Shown here: positions 37,598 through 46,368 of the stretch, piece after piece
Layout of the letters: the number at the start of each line of letters is the position of its first letter
How positions within the stretch are numbered: the stretch's first letter is position 1
Assembly: GCF_000013005.1 (NCBI RefSeq)
Contig: NC_007722.1
Coordinates: forward strand, 1,493,501 to 1,557,500
Source of the DNA: Erythrobacter litoralis HTCC2594
Lineage (GTDB): Bacteria > Pseudomonadota > Alphaproteobacteria > Sphingomonadales > Sphingomonadaceae
DNA: 64,000 nucleotides
Direction: 5' to 3'
Notes under the pieces: generated by a model
Databases searched by the model: none
Told to the model about the DNA's origin: nothing
Seen by the model: the letters and a program-made list of their open reading frames with translations, nothing else
Position numbers and translations under genes: made by a program

Positions 37598-39037
37598 ATG
37601 GAAAACATCGATACGATTCTGGCGGAACTGGTCCGCCTGTACGACGAGGCGACGCAGCGCCTTCGCAATGACATCCTCGCCTATGCACGCGACGGCAAGC
37701 TGCCGAGCAAGACCCGCCGCACCGACGGTTCCTATGCCTATCCGGAGTTGCGGATGGTCTATCGCGGCGGGCCATTGCTGGCCGAACAGGGCCGCGCCTT
37801 CGGACGGCTTAACGACAGCGGCACCTATGCCACCACCGTTACCAAGCCGCGTCTCTTCGACGATTACCTGCGCGAACAGCTGGAGCTTATTCGCGAGGAA
37901 CACGACGTCGAGATAGAAGTCCGCGCCTCGCGCCAGGAAATCCCTTTCCCCTACGTGCTGGACGGCGAGGCGGGGGCCGAGCTTGCCGGTGTCTCCCCGC
38001 AGGAAATCGCGCGGCATTTCCCCCACACCGATCTCGCCGATATCGGGGACGAGCTGGCCGACGGAATCGAGCTGGAGGGGCCCGACGATGTCATCCCGCT
38101 CAGCCTGTTCGACGGTCTGCGCACCGACTTCAGCCTCGCGCGGCTTGCGCATTACACCGGCACCGATACGCAGCACTTCCAGCGCTACATCCTGTTTACG
38201 AACTATCACCGCTATGTCGATGAATTCGTTGACTGGGCGGGCGAGCAGCTGGGCTCCAACCGCTATACCGCGCTGGCCGGAGCGGGCGGCCTGCTGCTCG
38301 ACACTAGGACTTCCAACGCCCGCGCGCAGCTTTCCGACACGGCGTGGCGCAAGCACCAGATGCCGGCTTACCACCTGATTGCCGAGGGCGGTGCCGGCAT
38401 CACACTCGTGAATATCGGCGTCGGCCCCTCCAACGCGAAGACGATCTGCGATCACTTGGCCGTGCTGCGGCCCGAGGCGTGGCTGATGATCGGCCATTGC
38501 GGGGGCCTGCGCGGCAGCCAGCGGATCGGCGACTACGTGCTGGCCCACGCCTATTTGCGCGACGATCACGTGCTCGATCCCGTCCTGCCGCCGGAGATCC
38601 CCCTTCCCGCCATCGCCGAGGTGCAGCAGGCGCTGGTCGGTGCAGCGGTAGAGATCAGCGGGGAGGCGGGCGCCGATCTCAAGAAGCGCATGCGCACCGG
38701 CACCGTCGTCACCACAGACGACCGCAACTGGGAGCTGCGCTATACCACGTCGGCCAAACGCCTCTCGCTCAGCCGCGCGGTCGGGATCGACATGGAAAGC
38801 GCGACCATCGCGGCGCAGGGCTATCGCTTCCGTGTGCCCTACGGAACGCTGCTGTGCGTCAGCGACAAGCCGCTCCATGGTGAGATCAAGCTGCCGGGAC
38901 AGGCGAACAAGTTCTACGAGGAAGCCATCGCCGCGCATCTCCAGATCGGCGTGAAGGCGATCGACCTGATGCGCGCGGAAGGCCAGCGATTGCACAGCCG
39001 CAAGCTACGCGCCTTCAACGAGCCGCCGTTCAGGTAA
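37598..39037 (+). CDS. amn: AMP nucleosidase
   Basis: Amn hydrolyses AMP to adenine and ribose 5-phosphate and so helps set the adenylate pool. The N-terminal domain (YDEATQRLRNDILAYARDG, YPELRMVYRG) and the C-terminal nucleoside-phosphorylase-like domain (NIGVGPSNAKTICDHLAVLR, GHCGGLRGSQRIGDYVLAHA) both match the family. The base-binding region GIDMESATIAAQGYRFRVPY is intact. The 479-residue length is typical. It has its own space after the rplI terminator and is probably transcribed alone; palindromic repeats follow its stop. Confidence 0.94.
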   Translation: MENIDTILAELVRLYDEATQRLRNDILAYARDGKLPSKTRRTDGSYAYPELRMVYRGGPLLAEQGRAFGRLNDSGTYATTVTKPRLFDDYLREQLELIREEHDVEIEVRASRQEIPFPYVLDGEAGAELAGVSPQEIARHFPHTDLADIGDELADGIELEGPDDVIPLSLFDGLRTDFSLARLAHYTGTDTQHFQRYILFTNYHRYVDEFVDWAGEQLGSNRYTALAGAGGLLLDTRTSNARAQLSDTAWRKHQMPAYHLIAEGGAGITLVNIGVGPSNAKTICDHLAVLRPEAWLMIGHCGGLRGSQRIGDYVLAHAYLRDDHVLDPVLPPEIPLPAIAEVQQALVGAAVEISGEAGADLKKRMRTGTVVTTDDRNWELRYTTSAKRLSLSRAVGIDMESATIAAQGYRFRVPYGTLLCVSDKPLHGEIKLPGQANKFYEEAIAAHLQIGVKAIDLMRAEGQRLHSRKLRAFNEPPFR

Positions 39038-39049
39038 GGCGCGCTAAGT

Positions 39050-39173
39050 CCCCTCCCGCCTGCGGGAGGGGCAGCGAGACTTACGAGCTTGCTCGCTAGT
39101 CGCAGCGGGTTGGGCAAATCCCATCTGTCGTGGCTCCGCACCCACCCCTAACCCCTCCCGCAAGCGGGAGGGG
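39050..39173. repeat. Pair of GC-rich palindromes (CCCCTCCCGC..GCGGGAGGGG)
   Basis: Two near-identical 22-bp palindromes at 39050-39071 and 39152-39173 differ only at the central bases (CT versus AA) and frame about 80 nt with partial outer symmetry (GGTTGGG / CCCACCCCTAACC-like). The unit is a mobile-looking intergenic repeat and may also end amn transcription. No gene lies between amn and the SDR. Confidence 0.75.
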
Positions 39174-39217
39174 AAATTAGGCAGCGGGAACAGGAGATTG
39201 CACACCCAATCCCTCAT

Positions 39218-39245
39218 CGTCGCTCCCGCGAAGGCGGGGGTGACG
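39218..39245. repeat. Short CGTC..GACG palindrome
   Basis: CGTCGCTCCCGC and GGCGGGGGTGACG pair around GAA. It is a single-arm version of the CGTCAT-type repeat at 33845, found here just upstream of an SDR gene. Confidence 0.65.
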
Positions 39246-39291
39246 GGGATGGTTGCGTGGGCTAGCCTTCGCGCAAACAGGAGACCGCCGC

Positions 39292-40062
39292 ATGCCCCAA
39301 CCCAACCGCTCCCGCTCCATCGCCGGTCGTGTCGCCATCGTCACCGGCGCTGCCAGCGGTATGGGCCGCGCCACGGCCAGGCTGTTCGCCAGCGAGGGTG
39401 CGAAGGTGGCGGTGACCGATCTCGACCTGGCAGCCTGCGAGGACGTGGTGGCGGAATGCGGCGAGAACGCGCGGGCCTACGCGCTCGATGTGTCGGACAG
39501 AGAGGCGATCGCGCAGGTCGTCGCACAGATCGCCGAGGACTTCGGCGGCATCGACATTCTCGTCAACAATGCCGGGATCTCTCGCCATGCCGCGCTCGAG
39601 GGCGGGGAGGACTACGAAGCGATTTGGCACAGCGCGCTGGCGGTGATGCTGACCGCGCACCAGCGCATGGTCCGCGCTGCACTGCCGCACCTGCGTGCAA
39701 GCGACGCCGCGCGGATCGTCAATATCGCCAGTACCGAGGGCCTTGGCGCAACGCCAGGCCTCACGCCCTATGTCGCAGCCAAGACCGGGGTGACGGGCCT
39801 GACGCGCGGGCTAGCGGTGGATCTCGGCCCGGAAGGCATCACCGTCAATTGCATTTGCCCCGGCCCCATCAACACCGGCATGACCGCGCCGATCGCAGAC
39901 GAGCACAAGACCATCTACGCCAAGCGCCGCACCGCCCTCAAACGCTACGGCGAGCCGGAGGAAGTGGCGCATATGACGCTGTCACTGGTGCTCCCAGCGG
40001 CGAGCTACATCACCGGTGCGGTGATCCCGGTGGATGGCGGGCTGATGGCGCGGAATGCTTGA
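39292..40062 (+). CDS. Short-chain dehydrogenase/reductase
   Basis: A 256-residue classical SDR with TGAASGMGRATA as cofactor loop, DILVNNAGISRH, active-site Ser in NIASTEG, YVAAK and the C-terminal GAVIPVDGGLMARNA. The ATG at 39292 follows CAGGAGA; the frame is open upstream, but that stretch is repeat sequence. Substrate unknown. The abortive-infection-like gene starts 8 nt after its stop and may be read through from this promoter. Confidence 0.9.
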   Translation: MPQPNRSRSIAGRVAIVTGAASGMGRATARLFASEGAKVAVTDLDLAACEDVVAECGENARAYALDVSDREAIAQVVAQIAEDFGGIDILVNNAGISRHAALEGGEDYEAIWHSALAVMLTAHQRMVRAALPHLRASDAARIVNIASTEGLGATPGLTPYVAAKTGVTGLTRGLAVDLGPEGITVNCICPGPINTGMTAPIADEHKTIYAKRRTALKRYGEPEEVAHMTLSLVLPAASYITGAVIPVDGGLMARNA

Positions 40063-40070
40063 GGTGCAGA

Positions 40071-40796
40071 ATGACGATGAGCGCTGAACTACGAGGTGCA
40101 GCGAAAGCCAGACTCCTTATGGTCGATCTGGTCTATAGCAACTTCAAAGCCTACGAACTGCCCGCTCTTGCGGAGCGTCTTGGCTTGAAGCCCGGCTCCG
40201 AAAGTGAAGCCATGAGCAGTAAACGAAGTTTCATGATGTCGAGGCTCTCGGCCTTGAGCGTCGATGAGTTGCGGGCAGTCGCTAAAGTGCTGAGCGAGGA
40301 CTTTGCGAACGAGCAACTTGACCGTTTTGCCATTACGGGGAGCCCCTCTGACGATCTGATTTCTGCAAGCTTGGACAAGTTCGACAAGTCCGTGGTCCAT
40401 AAGCGGTGGCAAACCGCACTTGAGAGGCGTTCTGCAGACCCCGAGAACGCTATCACTCTTTCCCGCACACTGCTCGAAGATGTCTTTAAATGGATACTAT
40501 CGGAATCGAGTGTCCCCTTTGACGACAATCTCGATATGCCAAAGCTCTACCGCCTAGTCGCCAATGAGCTACGACTAGCCCCTGACGATCACACCGAAGT
40601 TGCCTTCAAGCGCATCCTTGGAAGCTGTCAGTCTATCGTTGAGTCATTAGCTACGTTACGCAATAGGATCGGAGACGCTCACGGGACTGGGCCAAGAAGG
40701 ATCAAGCCGAGTTCACGTCACGCAGAGCTGACCGTCAATTTAGCAGGCGCAATGGCGACGTTTTTGGTAGCCACCTTTGAAGATCGAAAACGCTAA
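40071..40796 (+). CDS. Abortive-infection family protein, HEPN-like C-terminal (Abi_C) domain
   Basis: A 241-residue protein whose second half (~residues 110-238) matches the Abi_C family: ALERRSADPENAITLSRTLL, YRLVANELRLAPDDH and LRNRIGDAHGTG, then a helix TVNLAGAMATFLVAT. The RNRIGDAH segment is the Rx4-6H motif of HEPN ribonucleases, so RNA cleavage during phage infection or stress is plausible. The N-terminal ~100 residues are helical with no family I know and may regulate. The start at 40071 follows GAGGT; an ATG two codons later is possible. GC is lower than the flanks, suggesting transfer. It ends 2 nt from the convergent rimK stop. No antitoxin-like partner is adjacent. Confidence 0.78.
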   Translation: MTMSAELRGAAKARLLMVDLVYSNFKAYELPALAERLGLKPGSESEAMSSKRSFMMSRLSALSVDELRAVAKVLSEDFANEQLDRFAITGSPSDDLISASLDKFDKSVVHKRWQTALERRSADPENAITLSRTLLEDVFKWILSESSVPFDDNLDMPKLYRLVANELRLAPDDHTEVAFKRILGSCQSIVESLATLRNRIGDAHGTGPRRIKPSSRHAELTVNLAGAMATFLVATFEDRKR

Positions 40797-40798
40797 CC

Positions 40799-41704
40799 TC
40801 ACCCCTGCCCCTTCGTCTTCGTCTTCCCCGCCTTCGCGTTCGCCGCGATGTAGTCGATGATCTGCCCGGCGATATCCTTCTCGGTCGCCTTCTCGATGCC
40901 TTCCAGCCCCGGTGACGAGTTCACTTCCATGATCACCGGGCCGTGATTGCTGCGCAGCATGTCGACGCCGCAGACGTTAAGCCCCATGTGTTTGGCCGCG
41001 CGGACGGCGGTGGAGCGTTCTTCGGGCGTGATCTTGATCAACTGCGCGCTGCCGCCGCGGTGGAGGTTGCTGCGGAAATCGTCCGCCGCGCCGGTGCGCT
41101 TCATCGCGGCGACCACCTTGCCGCCGACAACCAGCGCGCGGATATCGGTGCCGCCCGCTTCCTTGATGAATTCCTGCACCAGGATGTTGACGTTCGCCCC
41201 GCGAAACGCCTCGATCACGGACTTGGCGGATGACATCGTCTCGGCCAGGACCACCCCGATGCCCTGTGTGCCCTCCAGCAGCTTGATGACCACCGGCGGG
41301 CCGTTGACCGCCTTGATGATCTCCTCAGCCTGCTTGGGATCGTTGGCGTAGGCCGTGAGCGGCAGGCCCAGCCCGTATTTGGCGAGGATTTGCATGGAGC
41401 GCAGCTTGTCGCGGCTGCGACCGATGGCGACGCTTTCGTTGAGCGGCCACACGCCCGCCATTTCGAACTGGCGCAATACGGCAAGTCCGTAGTTGGTGAT
41501 CGAGGCCCCGATGCGCGGGATCACCGCGTCGTAGCCCTTGATCGTCTCCCCATTGTAGCTGATCGTCGGGCGGTGGCTGGCGATATTCACCGTGCAGCGC
41601 GTGGTGTTGAGAATGTCGAGCGAGTGCCCGCGCTTCTCCGCCGCCTCCACCAGCCGCTTGTGCGAATAGAGGTTCGGGTTGCGGGCGAGCATGGCGATTT
41701 TCAT
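40799..41704 (-). CDS. rimK: RimK-type ATP-grasp ligase (ribosomal protein S6 glutamylation)
   Basis: RimK adds glutamates to the C-terminus of ribosomal protein S6 and can make poly-glutamate. The 301-residue ATP-grasp protein begins [21 protein letters not shown] and has the conserved [39 protein letters not shown] and the C-terminal [12 protein letters not shown]. Its ATG overlaps the rimB stop by four bases, so the two are coupled. The basic tail ([11 protein letters not shown]) is typical. rpsF, encoding the usual target, lies ~4 kb away. Confidence 0.93.
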
Positions 41705-42168
41705 GTGTGGAGTATCCTTTTGCGCTCTTCGGCGCTCGACTGGAGGTAGGACCGGCCCGAATCGACGAGGAACCGGCTGCGCAGCGCCATCCTGCCGACC
41801 AGGATGGGAAATTTCATGTCACTGCGGTCGGCCAGGCTGAACTCGGCCGGAAATACGGTGTCGCCGATCCGCAGCGACGTCTTGATGATATAGCGCGTCT
41901 GCGCCTCGCCGTTGGAACTGGTGACGACGCGCTGGTCGGCGCGGGGAACTTCGACTGTTACGGGCTCGCTACGCCCGTCGCCGATATCGAGCTGGAAGCG
42001 CAGCATCCGGTGCCCGTCGCGATCAAACCTTTCGATCTCTGTCGCGTGCAGGCTGGAGGTGCGCGCGCCGGTATCGATTTTCGCAGGGATGCGCGCCCCG
42101 GTCAAATCCGGCAGCGCCACCACCTCGCGCCAGCCGACGCGCAGTAGGTCTCGGGATCGTTTGCTCAC
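41701..42168 (-). CDS. rimB: RimB-like retropepsin-type protease paired with RimK
   Basis: A 155-residue member of the family once named putative ATP-dependent zinc protease (PF05618). The [14 protein letters not shown] block resembles the D-T-G catalytic loop of retropepsin aspartic proteases, and [23 protein letters not shown] is the conserved C-terminal half. Proteins of this type sit with rimK and are thought to counter or shape S6 glutamylation. It overlaps both the upstream propeller gene (4 nt) and downstream rimK (4 nt). The mechanism is inferred from motif and context. Confidence 0.85.
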
Positions 42169-43172
42169 TGAATGATAGCCATACCATCGCCGCCGCCGCT
42201 GCCGGGCAAGCGCCGCAGCACTTCACCGGTCGCGAAATCGACTTCGGCCACCGTGTTGGCGCGGGTTTCGGCAGCATAGATCCGCTCCCCATCGGGCGAG
42301 AACAGGATCGTGACCTGTGTCCTGGCTTCCGCTTCTTCACGACTGGAGACGGCAATGCTGCGGACCGCTTCGCCCGAAGCCAGGTCGATCACCGTCAGCC
42401 CGCCATCGGCCAGATCGCTGGTGACGGCGTAGTCCCCTTGCGGTCTCACCACGATACGCAGCGGAAAATCGCCCGTTTCCGTCTGGCCGCGCACTTCGAG
42501 CGTCTGCGGGTCGAGCGCGAATGCCTTGTCGGATCCCCGCGCCGAGACCCACAGCGTCTCCCCGTCGGGCGTCAATGCGATGCCTTCCGGCTCTTCGCCC
42601 ACCTCGACCGAGCGCGGCGCGCGGCGGGTCTTGAGATCGACCAGCGTCACCGTGCGATCGCCGAGGTCGGTCGTCCAGGCATAGTTCCCGCTCGGCGCAA
42701 CGGCCAGCATGTGGCTCCCGCGCTTGCCGGTCGCATATTCGAAGGTATCGGCCTGCCCCAACGGATCGCTGATCCAGAATACCGACTGGCGGCCCTCGGC
42801 GGTCGCATAGATGTCGCCATTGGCATGCCAGACGATCCCGTGTGGACGGGCATTCTCGCCCAGGTCGATGCTTTGTACTTTGCCGAGATCGGAGGTGCGG
42901 AAAATGTCGACGCTGGTGCCGCCATAGCAGGCGAGCGCGACATGCCGGTCATCCGGGGATGTCGCCAGCTCGTGCGGATTCGCGCAGCTATCGACCTGCA
43001 ACACTTCCTCGCCGGTTGCGAGGTCCACCTTCGAGAGCGTGTTGCCGAACTTGCCTGCGACGAACAGCGCGCCGGTGACACTGCTCGCATCAGGCTCGCT
43101 CGCCAGCTCGCTGCCTACTGGAGCGCAGGCAACGAGCGCTAGCGGAGCAAGAAGGCCGAACTTCCGCGACAT
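42165..43172 (-). CDS. YVTN-type beta-propeller lipoprotein
   Basis: A 335-residue exported lipoprotein. The signal peptide MSRKFGLLAPLALVAC ends in a good lipobox (LVAC). The rest is about seven repeats of the YVTN/SMP-30-like propeller blade, for example NTLSKVDLATGEEV, PHGIVWHANGDIYAT and PEGIALTPDGETLWVSA. Binding partner unknown. The start overlaps the M2 peptidase stop by one base (TAATG); an ATG two codons upstream lies inside that gene. The end overlaps rimB by 4 nt. Why a periplasmic propeller should be coupled to RimB and RimK is unclear. Confidence 0.88.
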   Translation of the reverse strand: MSRKFGLLAPLALVACAPVGSELASEPDASSVTGALFVAGKFGNTLSKVDLATGEEVLQVDSCANPHELATSPDDRHVALACYGGTSVDIFRTSDLGKVQSIDLGENARPHGIVWHANGDIYATAEGRQSVFWISDPLGQADTFEYATGKRGSHMLAVAPSGNYAWTTDLGDRTVTLVDLKTRRAPRSVEVGEEPEGIALTPDGETLWVSARGSDKAFALDPQTLEVRGQTETGDFPLRIVVRPQGDYAVTSDLADGGLTVIDLASGEAVRSIAVSSREEAEARTQVTILFSPDGERIYAAETRANTVAEVDFATGEVLRRLPGSGGGDGMAIIQ

Positions 43173-45019
43173 TACCATCCCTGCGGCTTGCCTTCGTTCT
43201 GCTGTTCGAGCCATGCCATCAGCGGGGCGAAATATTCGATCATCGCCTTGCCACTCATCTCGCGTTCGCCGGTGAAAGCTTCGAGTGCATCGGGCCACGG
43301 CTTGCTCGCCCCCATTTCCAGCATGGCGTTGAGGTTCTCGCCGACCTCCTCGTTGCCGTAGAAGCTGCAGCGGTGCAGCGGCCCTTCCCATCCGGCCTGG
43401 TCGCAGGCGGCCTTGTAGAACTGGAACTGCAGCACGCGGGCGAGGAAATAGCGGGTGTAGGGCGTGTTGCCCGGGATATGGTATTTCGCGCCCGGATCGA
43501 AGGCGTCGGCGGGCCGATCGACCGGCGGAACGATGCCTTGGTACTCGGTGCGCAGCTGCGTCCACGCCTCGTTGTACCGGTCCGGCGTGATCGAGCCGTC
43601 GAACACGCCCCAGCGCCATTTGTCGACCAGGTGCGCGAAGGGCAGGAAGGCGACCTTGTCCATCGCCTGCCGCAGCAGCAATCCGATATCCTTGTCCGCG
43701 CCCGGCACGGCCTCACGGTCGAGCATGTCGATCTGGACGAGATATTCCGGCGTGATCGACAGCGCGAGCATGTCGCCGATGGCTTCGTGGAAACCGTCGT
43801 TTGCGCCGTTGAGATGCAGGTAGTCCTGCTCCTTGTAGGCGCGCTGGTAGTAATTGTGGCCGAGCTCGTGGTGGATGGTGATGAAATCGTCCGCATTGCG
43901 CTTGATGCACATCTTGATGCGGATGTCGTCTTTGTTGTCGAGATCCCACGCGCTGGCATGGCACACGACTTCGCGATCCCGGGGTTTCACGAACTGGCTG
44001 CGCTCGTAGAAAGTCTCCGGCAGCGGCTCGAAGCCGAGCGAGCTGAAGAACTGCTCGCCGACGCGGACCATCTCGACCTCGTCAAGATCCTTCTCTTCGA
44101 TCAGCGCGGTCAGGTCGTAGCCGATATCGCCGGCACCTTCGGGCGCGACGAGCGGATAGATATTGCCCCATTCCTGCGCCCACATATTGCCGAGCAGGTC
44201 GGCGCGGATCGGGCCGGTGGCGGGCTGGATCGCGTCGCCGTATTTCTCGTTGAGCTTGGCGCGCACATAGGTGTGTAGCGCCATGTAGAGCGGTTTCACT
44301 TCCTCCCACAGACGCTCCTTCTCGACCGCGAATTCCTCCGCGCTCATGTCATAGTTGGACCGCCACATCGCGCCGACATCGGCGAAGCCCAGTTCCTTCG
44401 CGCCCTCGTTGGCGATGTCGACCATACGGACATATTCGCTCTTCATCGGCGCGCCGACCTGGTCGTGCCAGCTCGTCCACATCTCGGAGAGTTCTTCCGG
44501 CGTGCGTTCGAGATTGCCCATCTCGGCCTCGATATCGCTGCCGTTGATCGGCTCGCCATTGAGCGTGCCCTTGCCCTTGCCATACTGGCTGCCGAGGCTG
44601 GTGGTGATGGTGGCGAGTTCGGCCGCCGCGCCATCGGCGGTCGGCGCGGGCAGGACAATGCCGGTGCGCAGCATGTCGAGCTTGCGCGCAACTTCGGGGG
44701 CGAGCCCGTCGACCTGCGCATATTTCGCCGCTTCGAGCGCGTATTTGACCGACATCTCGGTCCCCTCGGCCCCGACCTTGGAGACCAGGGCATCGGTGTC
44801 ATGGGTGATATAGGTCGCGTTGATCCAGTAGATCCTGCTGGCCTCGACCGAGTAATCGAACAGCTCCTGCTCCACCATCGCCACCCAGTCCGCCGCGCCC
44901 TGCGGCGTCATCGGGAACATGGCGGCGGTTTCGGCGCCCGCCGGAGCGTGATCGTCGGCCAGAGCGGGTGCGGACAGGACCAAGGCCAGCGCGGAAAGCG
45001 CAGGGGCGACGAATTTCAT
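43172..45019 (-). CDS. M2 family metallopeptidase (peptidyl-dipeptidase A, ACE-like), secreted
   Basis: A 615-residue periplasmic zinc dipeptidyl carboxypeptidase related to animal angiotensin-converting enzyme. It has a Sec signal peptide (MKFVAPALSALALVLSAPALA), the zinc site HHELGHNYYQ and the third ligand in HEAIGDMLALS. LLRQAMDKVAFLPFAHLVDKW, given here in part as AFLPFAHLVDKW, and HIPGNTPYTRYFLA are typical M2 blocks. It probably removes dipeptides from peptide C-termini for nutrition. It is followed by the propeller lipoprotein, rimB and rimK in an overlapping chain. Bacterial M2 enzymes are well known, so this needs no recent transfer from animals. Confidence 0.95.
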   Translation of the reverse strand: MKFVAPALSALALVLSAPALADDHAPAGAETAAMFPMTPQGAADWVAMVEQELFDYSVEASRIYWINATYITHDTDALVSKVGAEGTEMSVKYALEAAKYAQVDGLAPEVARKLDMLRTGIVLPAPTADGAAAELATITTSLGSQYGKGKGTLNGEPINGSDIEAEMGNLERTPEELSEMWTSWHDQVGAPMKSEYVRMVDIANEGAKELGFADVGAMWRSNYDMSAEEFAVEKERLWEEVKPLYMALHTYVRAKLNEKYGDAIQPATGPIRADLLGNMWAQEWGNIYPLVAPEGAGDIGYDLTALIEEKDLDEVEMVRVGEQFFSSLGFEPLPETFYERSQFVKPRDREVVCHASAWDLDNKDDIRIKMCIKRNADDFITIHHELGHNYYQRAYKEQDYLHLNGANDGFHEAIGDMLALSITPEYLVQIDMLDREAVPGADKDIGLLLRQAMDKVAFLPFAHLVDKWRWGVFDGSITPDRYNEAWTQLRTEYQGIVPPVDRPADAFDPGAKYHIPGNTPYTRYFLARVLQFQFYKAACDQAGWEGPLHRCSFYGNEEVGENLNAMLEMGASKPWPDALEAFTGEREMSGKAMIEYFAPLMAWLEQQNEGKPQGW

Positions 45020-45084
45020 GGATTATTTCCTCTCAGACAAACCGGTTTCCATTGCGACCGGTTTGAACCTCCTGCGCCGCTTAA

Positions 45085-45603
45085 TCAAGCCGCGCGGCGC
45101 TGGCTCCATTCGAGGATCAGGCCGTTGAGCGGCAGGATAAAGCACGCAATCCACGACACCAGCTTGGGATAATGCATGGCCGCGGCAATCGCCGCCTTGG
45201 TGTCGTCCCCCGCCCCGGCTGCCAATTGCTGGATCTGCAGCGTCGTTTCAACAGAGTCGCTGAGGAAGAAAACGATCGCTGCGAACACCGTCGCCAGTCC
45301 GATCGTGCGTAAGGCGCCGGTCCCCACGCGAAGAAAATACAGCCCGCCAAGGAAGCTTCCGACGCTGAACAGCATGATGAAAACGAGGTCGCTGATCATG
45401 GCCGTCAACGCCGTGCGATAAACGCCCGCCTCGGCCCACTCGCCCTGGATGAAGTCGACCCGTGCGGCGGTGGTCGCAGTCTGGTGATCGACGATCCCTT
45501 CGGACACGGTCTCCAGCGTCAGGGGCATATGCAGCGCGAGCGCAACCACAAAGGCGATCAGGCCGCCAACCCAGAACATCAGGAAGCGTTTGCGCGACAC
45601 CAT
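45085..45603 (-). CDS. Hypothetical integral membrane protein (four helices)
   Basis: A 172-residue inner-membrane protein without a family I can name. Hydrophobic helices lie at ~8-30, 68-90, 98-118 and 145-162. The loop after helix 1 (TVSEGIVDHQTATTAARVDF) is likely periplasmic. No catalytic motif is visible. It sits in the minus-strand run between a hydrolase gene (3-nt gap) and the M2 peptidase (65-nt gap) and is probably co-transcribed with them. Confidence 0.8.
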   Translation of the reverse strand: MVSRKRFLMFWVGGLIAFVVALALHMPLTLETVSEGIVDHQTATTAARVDFIQGEWAEAGVYRTALTAMISDLVFIMLFSVGSFLGGLYFLRVGTGALRTIGLATVFAAIVFFLSDSVETTLQIQQLAAGAGDDTKAAIAAAMHYPKLVSWIACFILPLNGLILEWSQRRAA

Positions 45604-45606
45604 CGG

Positions 45607-46368
45607 CTAGATCCCTGCGGTCTCCTTCAACCAGTCGGCGATGGCGCGGCCCAGGTCGGGCTTGGTCACGCTCGACATATGCGTGCCGGGGACTTCGACA
45701 TAGGTCGCATCGGGCAACAGTCCGGCCAGTTCGGCGGCCGATCCGTTGTCGCGATCTTCGTCACCGCACACGACGAGAGACGGAATAGTGATATTCGCCA
45801 GCGCTGCAAGGTCCATATCCGGCAGTGTTGTCAGTAACATACGCGCCGCGACGCGGTCGACGCCTTGGCTTTTCAGGAACTGCATGGAGAAATAGGCGGG
45901 ATCGCCGCGCTCGATCGTTTCGAATTCATCGATCACGCGCAGGAAGTGTGCCGAGCGCTTCGACCATTCGCCCAGTCCGGCCGTGCCCATGCCGCCGATG
46001 ACCAGCCGCTGCGGATGCAGTACGCCCTGCGCCACCGCATGGAGCGAAGTCCGCGCGCCGAGCGAGAAGCCGCCCAACACATAGTCTTCAAGAGCGAGAT
46101 GATCGACCAGCGCGGCGACATCGCGCACCAGCACGTTCTCGGGATATTTCTCCGGGTCGTGCGGCGCTTCGCTTTGCCCGTGGACGCGGAAATCGAGCAT
46201 CAGCACTTCGTAGCCTGCCGCGGCGATCCTCTCGGCATGACCCCACTTGATCCAGTTCATATCGGCGCTGGAAAACAGGCCGTGGAGCAACACGAAGGCC
46301 TGACCCTCGCCGACCCTGTGCAGCGCGAGTTCTGTGCCGTCGAAGGAGACGAAACGCTCGGTCTTCAC
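45607..46368 (-). CDS. Alpha/beta hydrolase
   Basis: A serine hydrolase of about 253 residues with HGLFSS (oxyanion), the nucleophile elbow GGFSLGARTS, an Asp in VCGDEDRDNG and a His in VPGTHMSS. Substrate unknown; the sequence resembles small esterases. The most likely start is the GTG at 46368, which overlaps the stop of the HCCA-isomerase-like gene (GTGA). An ATG 11 codons upstream also lies in that gene. The overlap shows coupled translation. Confidence 0.88.
   Translation of the reverse strand: MKTERFVSFDGTELALHRVGEGQAFVLLHGLFSSADMNWIKWGHAERIAAAGYEVLMLDFRVHGQSEAPHDPEKYPENVLVRDVAALVDHLALEDYVLGGFSLGARTSLHAVAQGVLHPQRLVIGGMGTAGLGEWSKRSAHFLRVIDEFETIERGDPAYFSMQFLKSQGVDRVAARMLLTTLPDMDLAALANITIPSLVVCGDEDRDNGSAAELAGLLPDATYVEVPGTHMSSVTKPDLGRAIADWLKETAGI

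Noticed and set aside
36635..38995. 786-codon minus-strand frame opposite rpsR, rplI and amn
   Set aside because: It crosses three well-supported genes and a terminator and has no recognisable protein features.
43172..45019. ACE-like M2 peptidase as a recent transfer from animals
   Set aside because: M2 peptidases are an established bacterial family, and the gene matches its neighbours in composition and overlaps.
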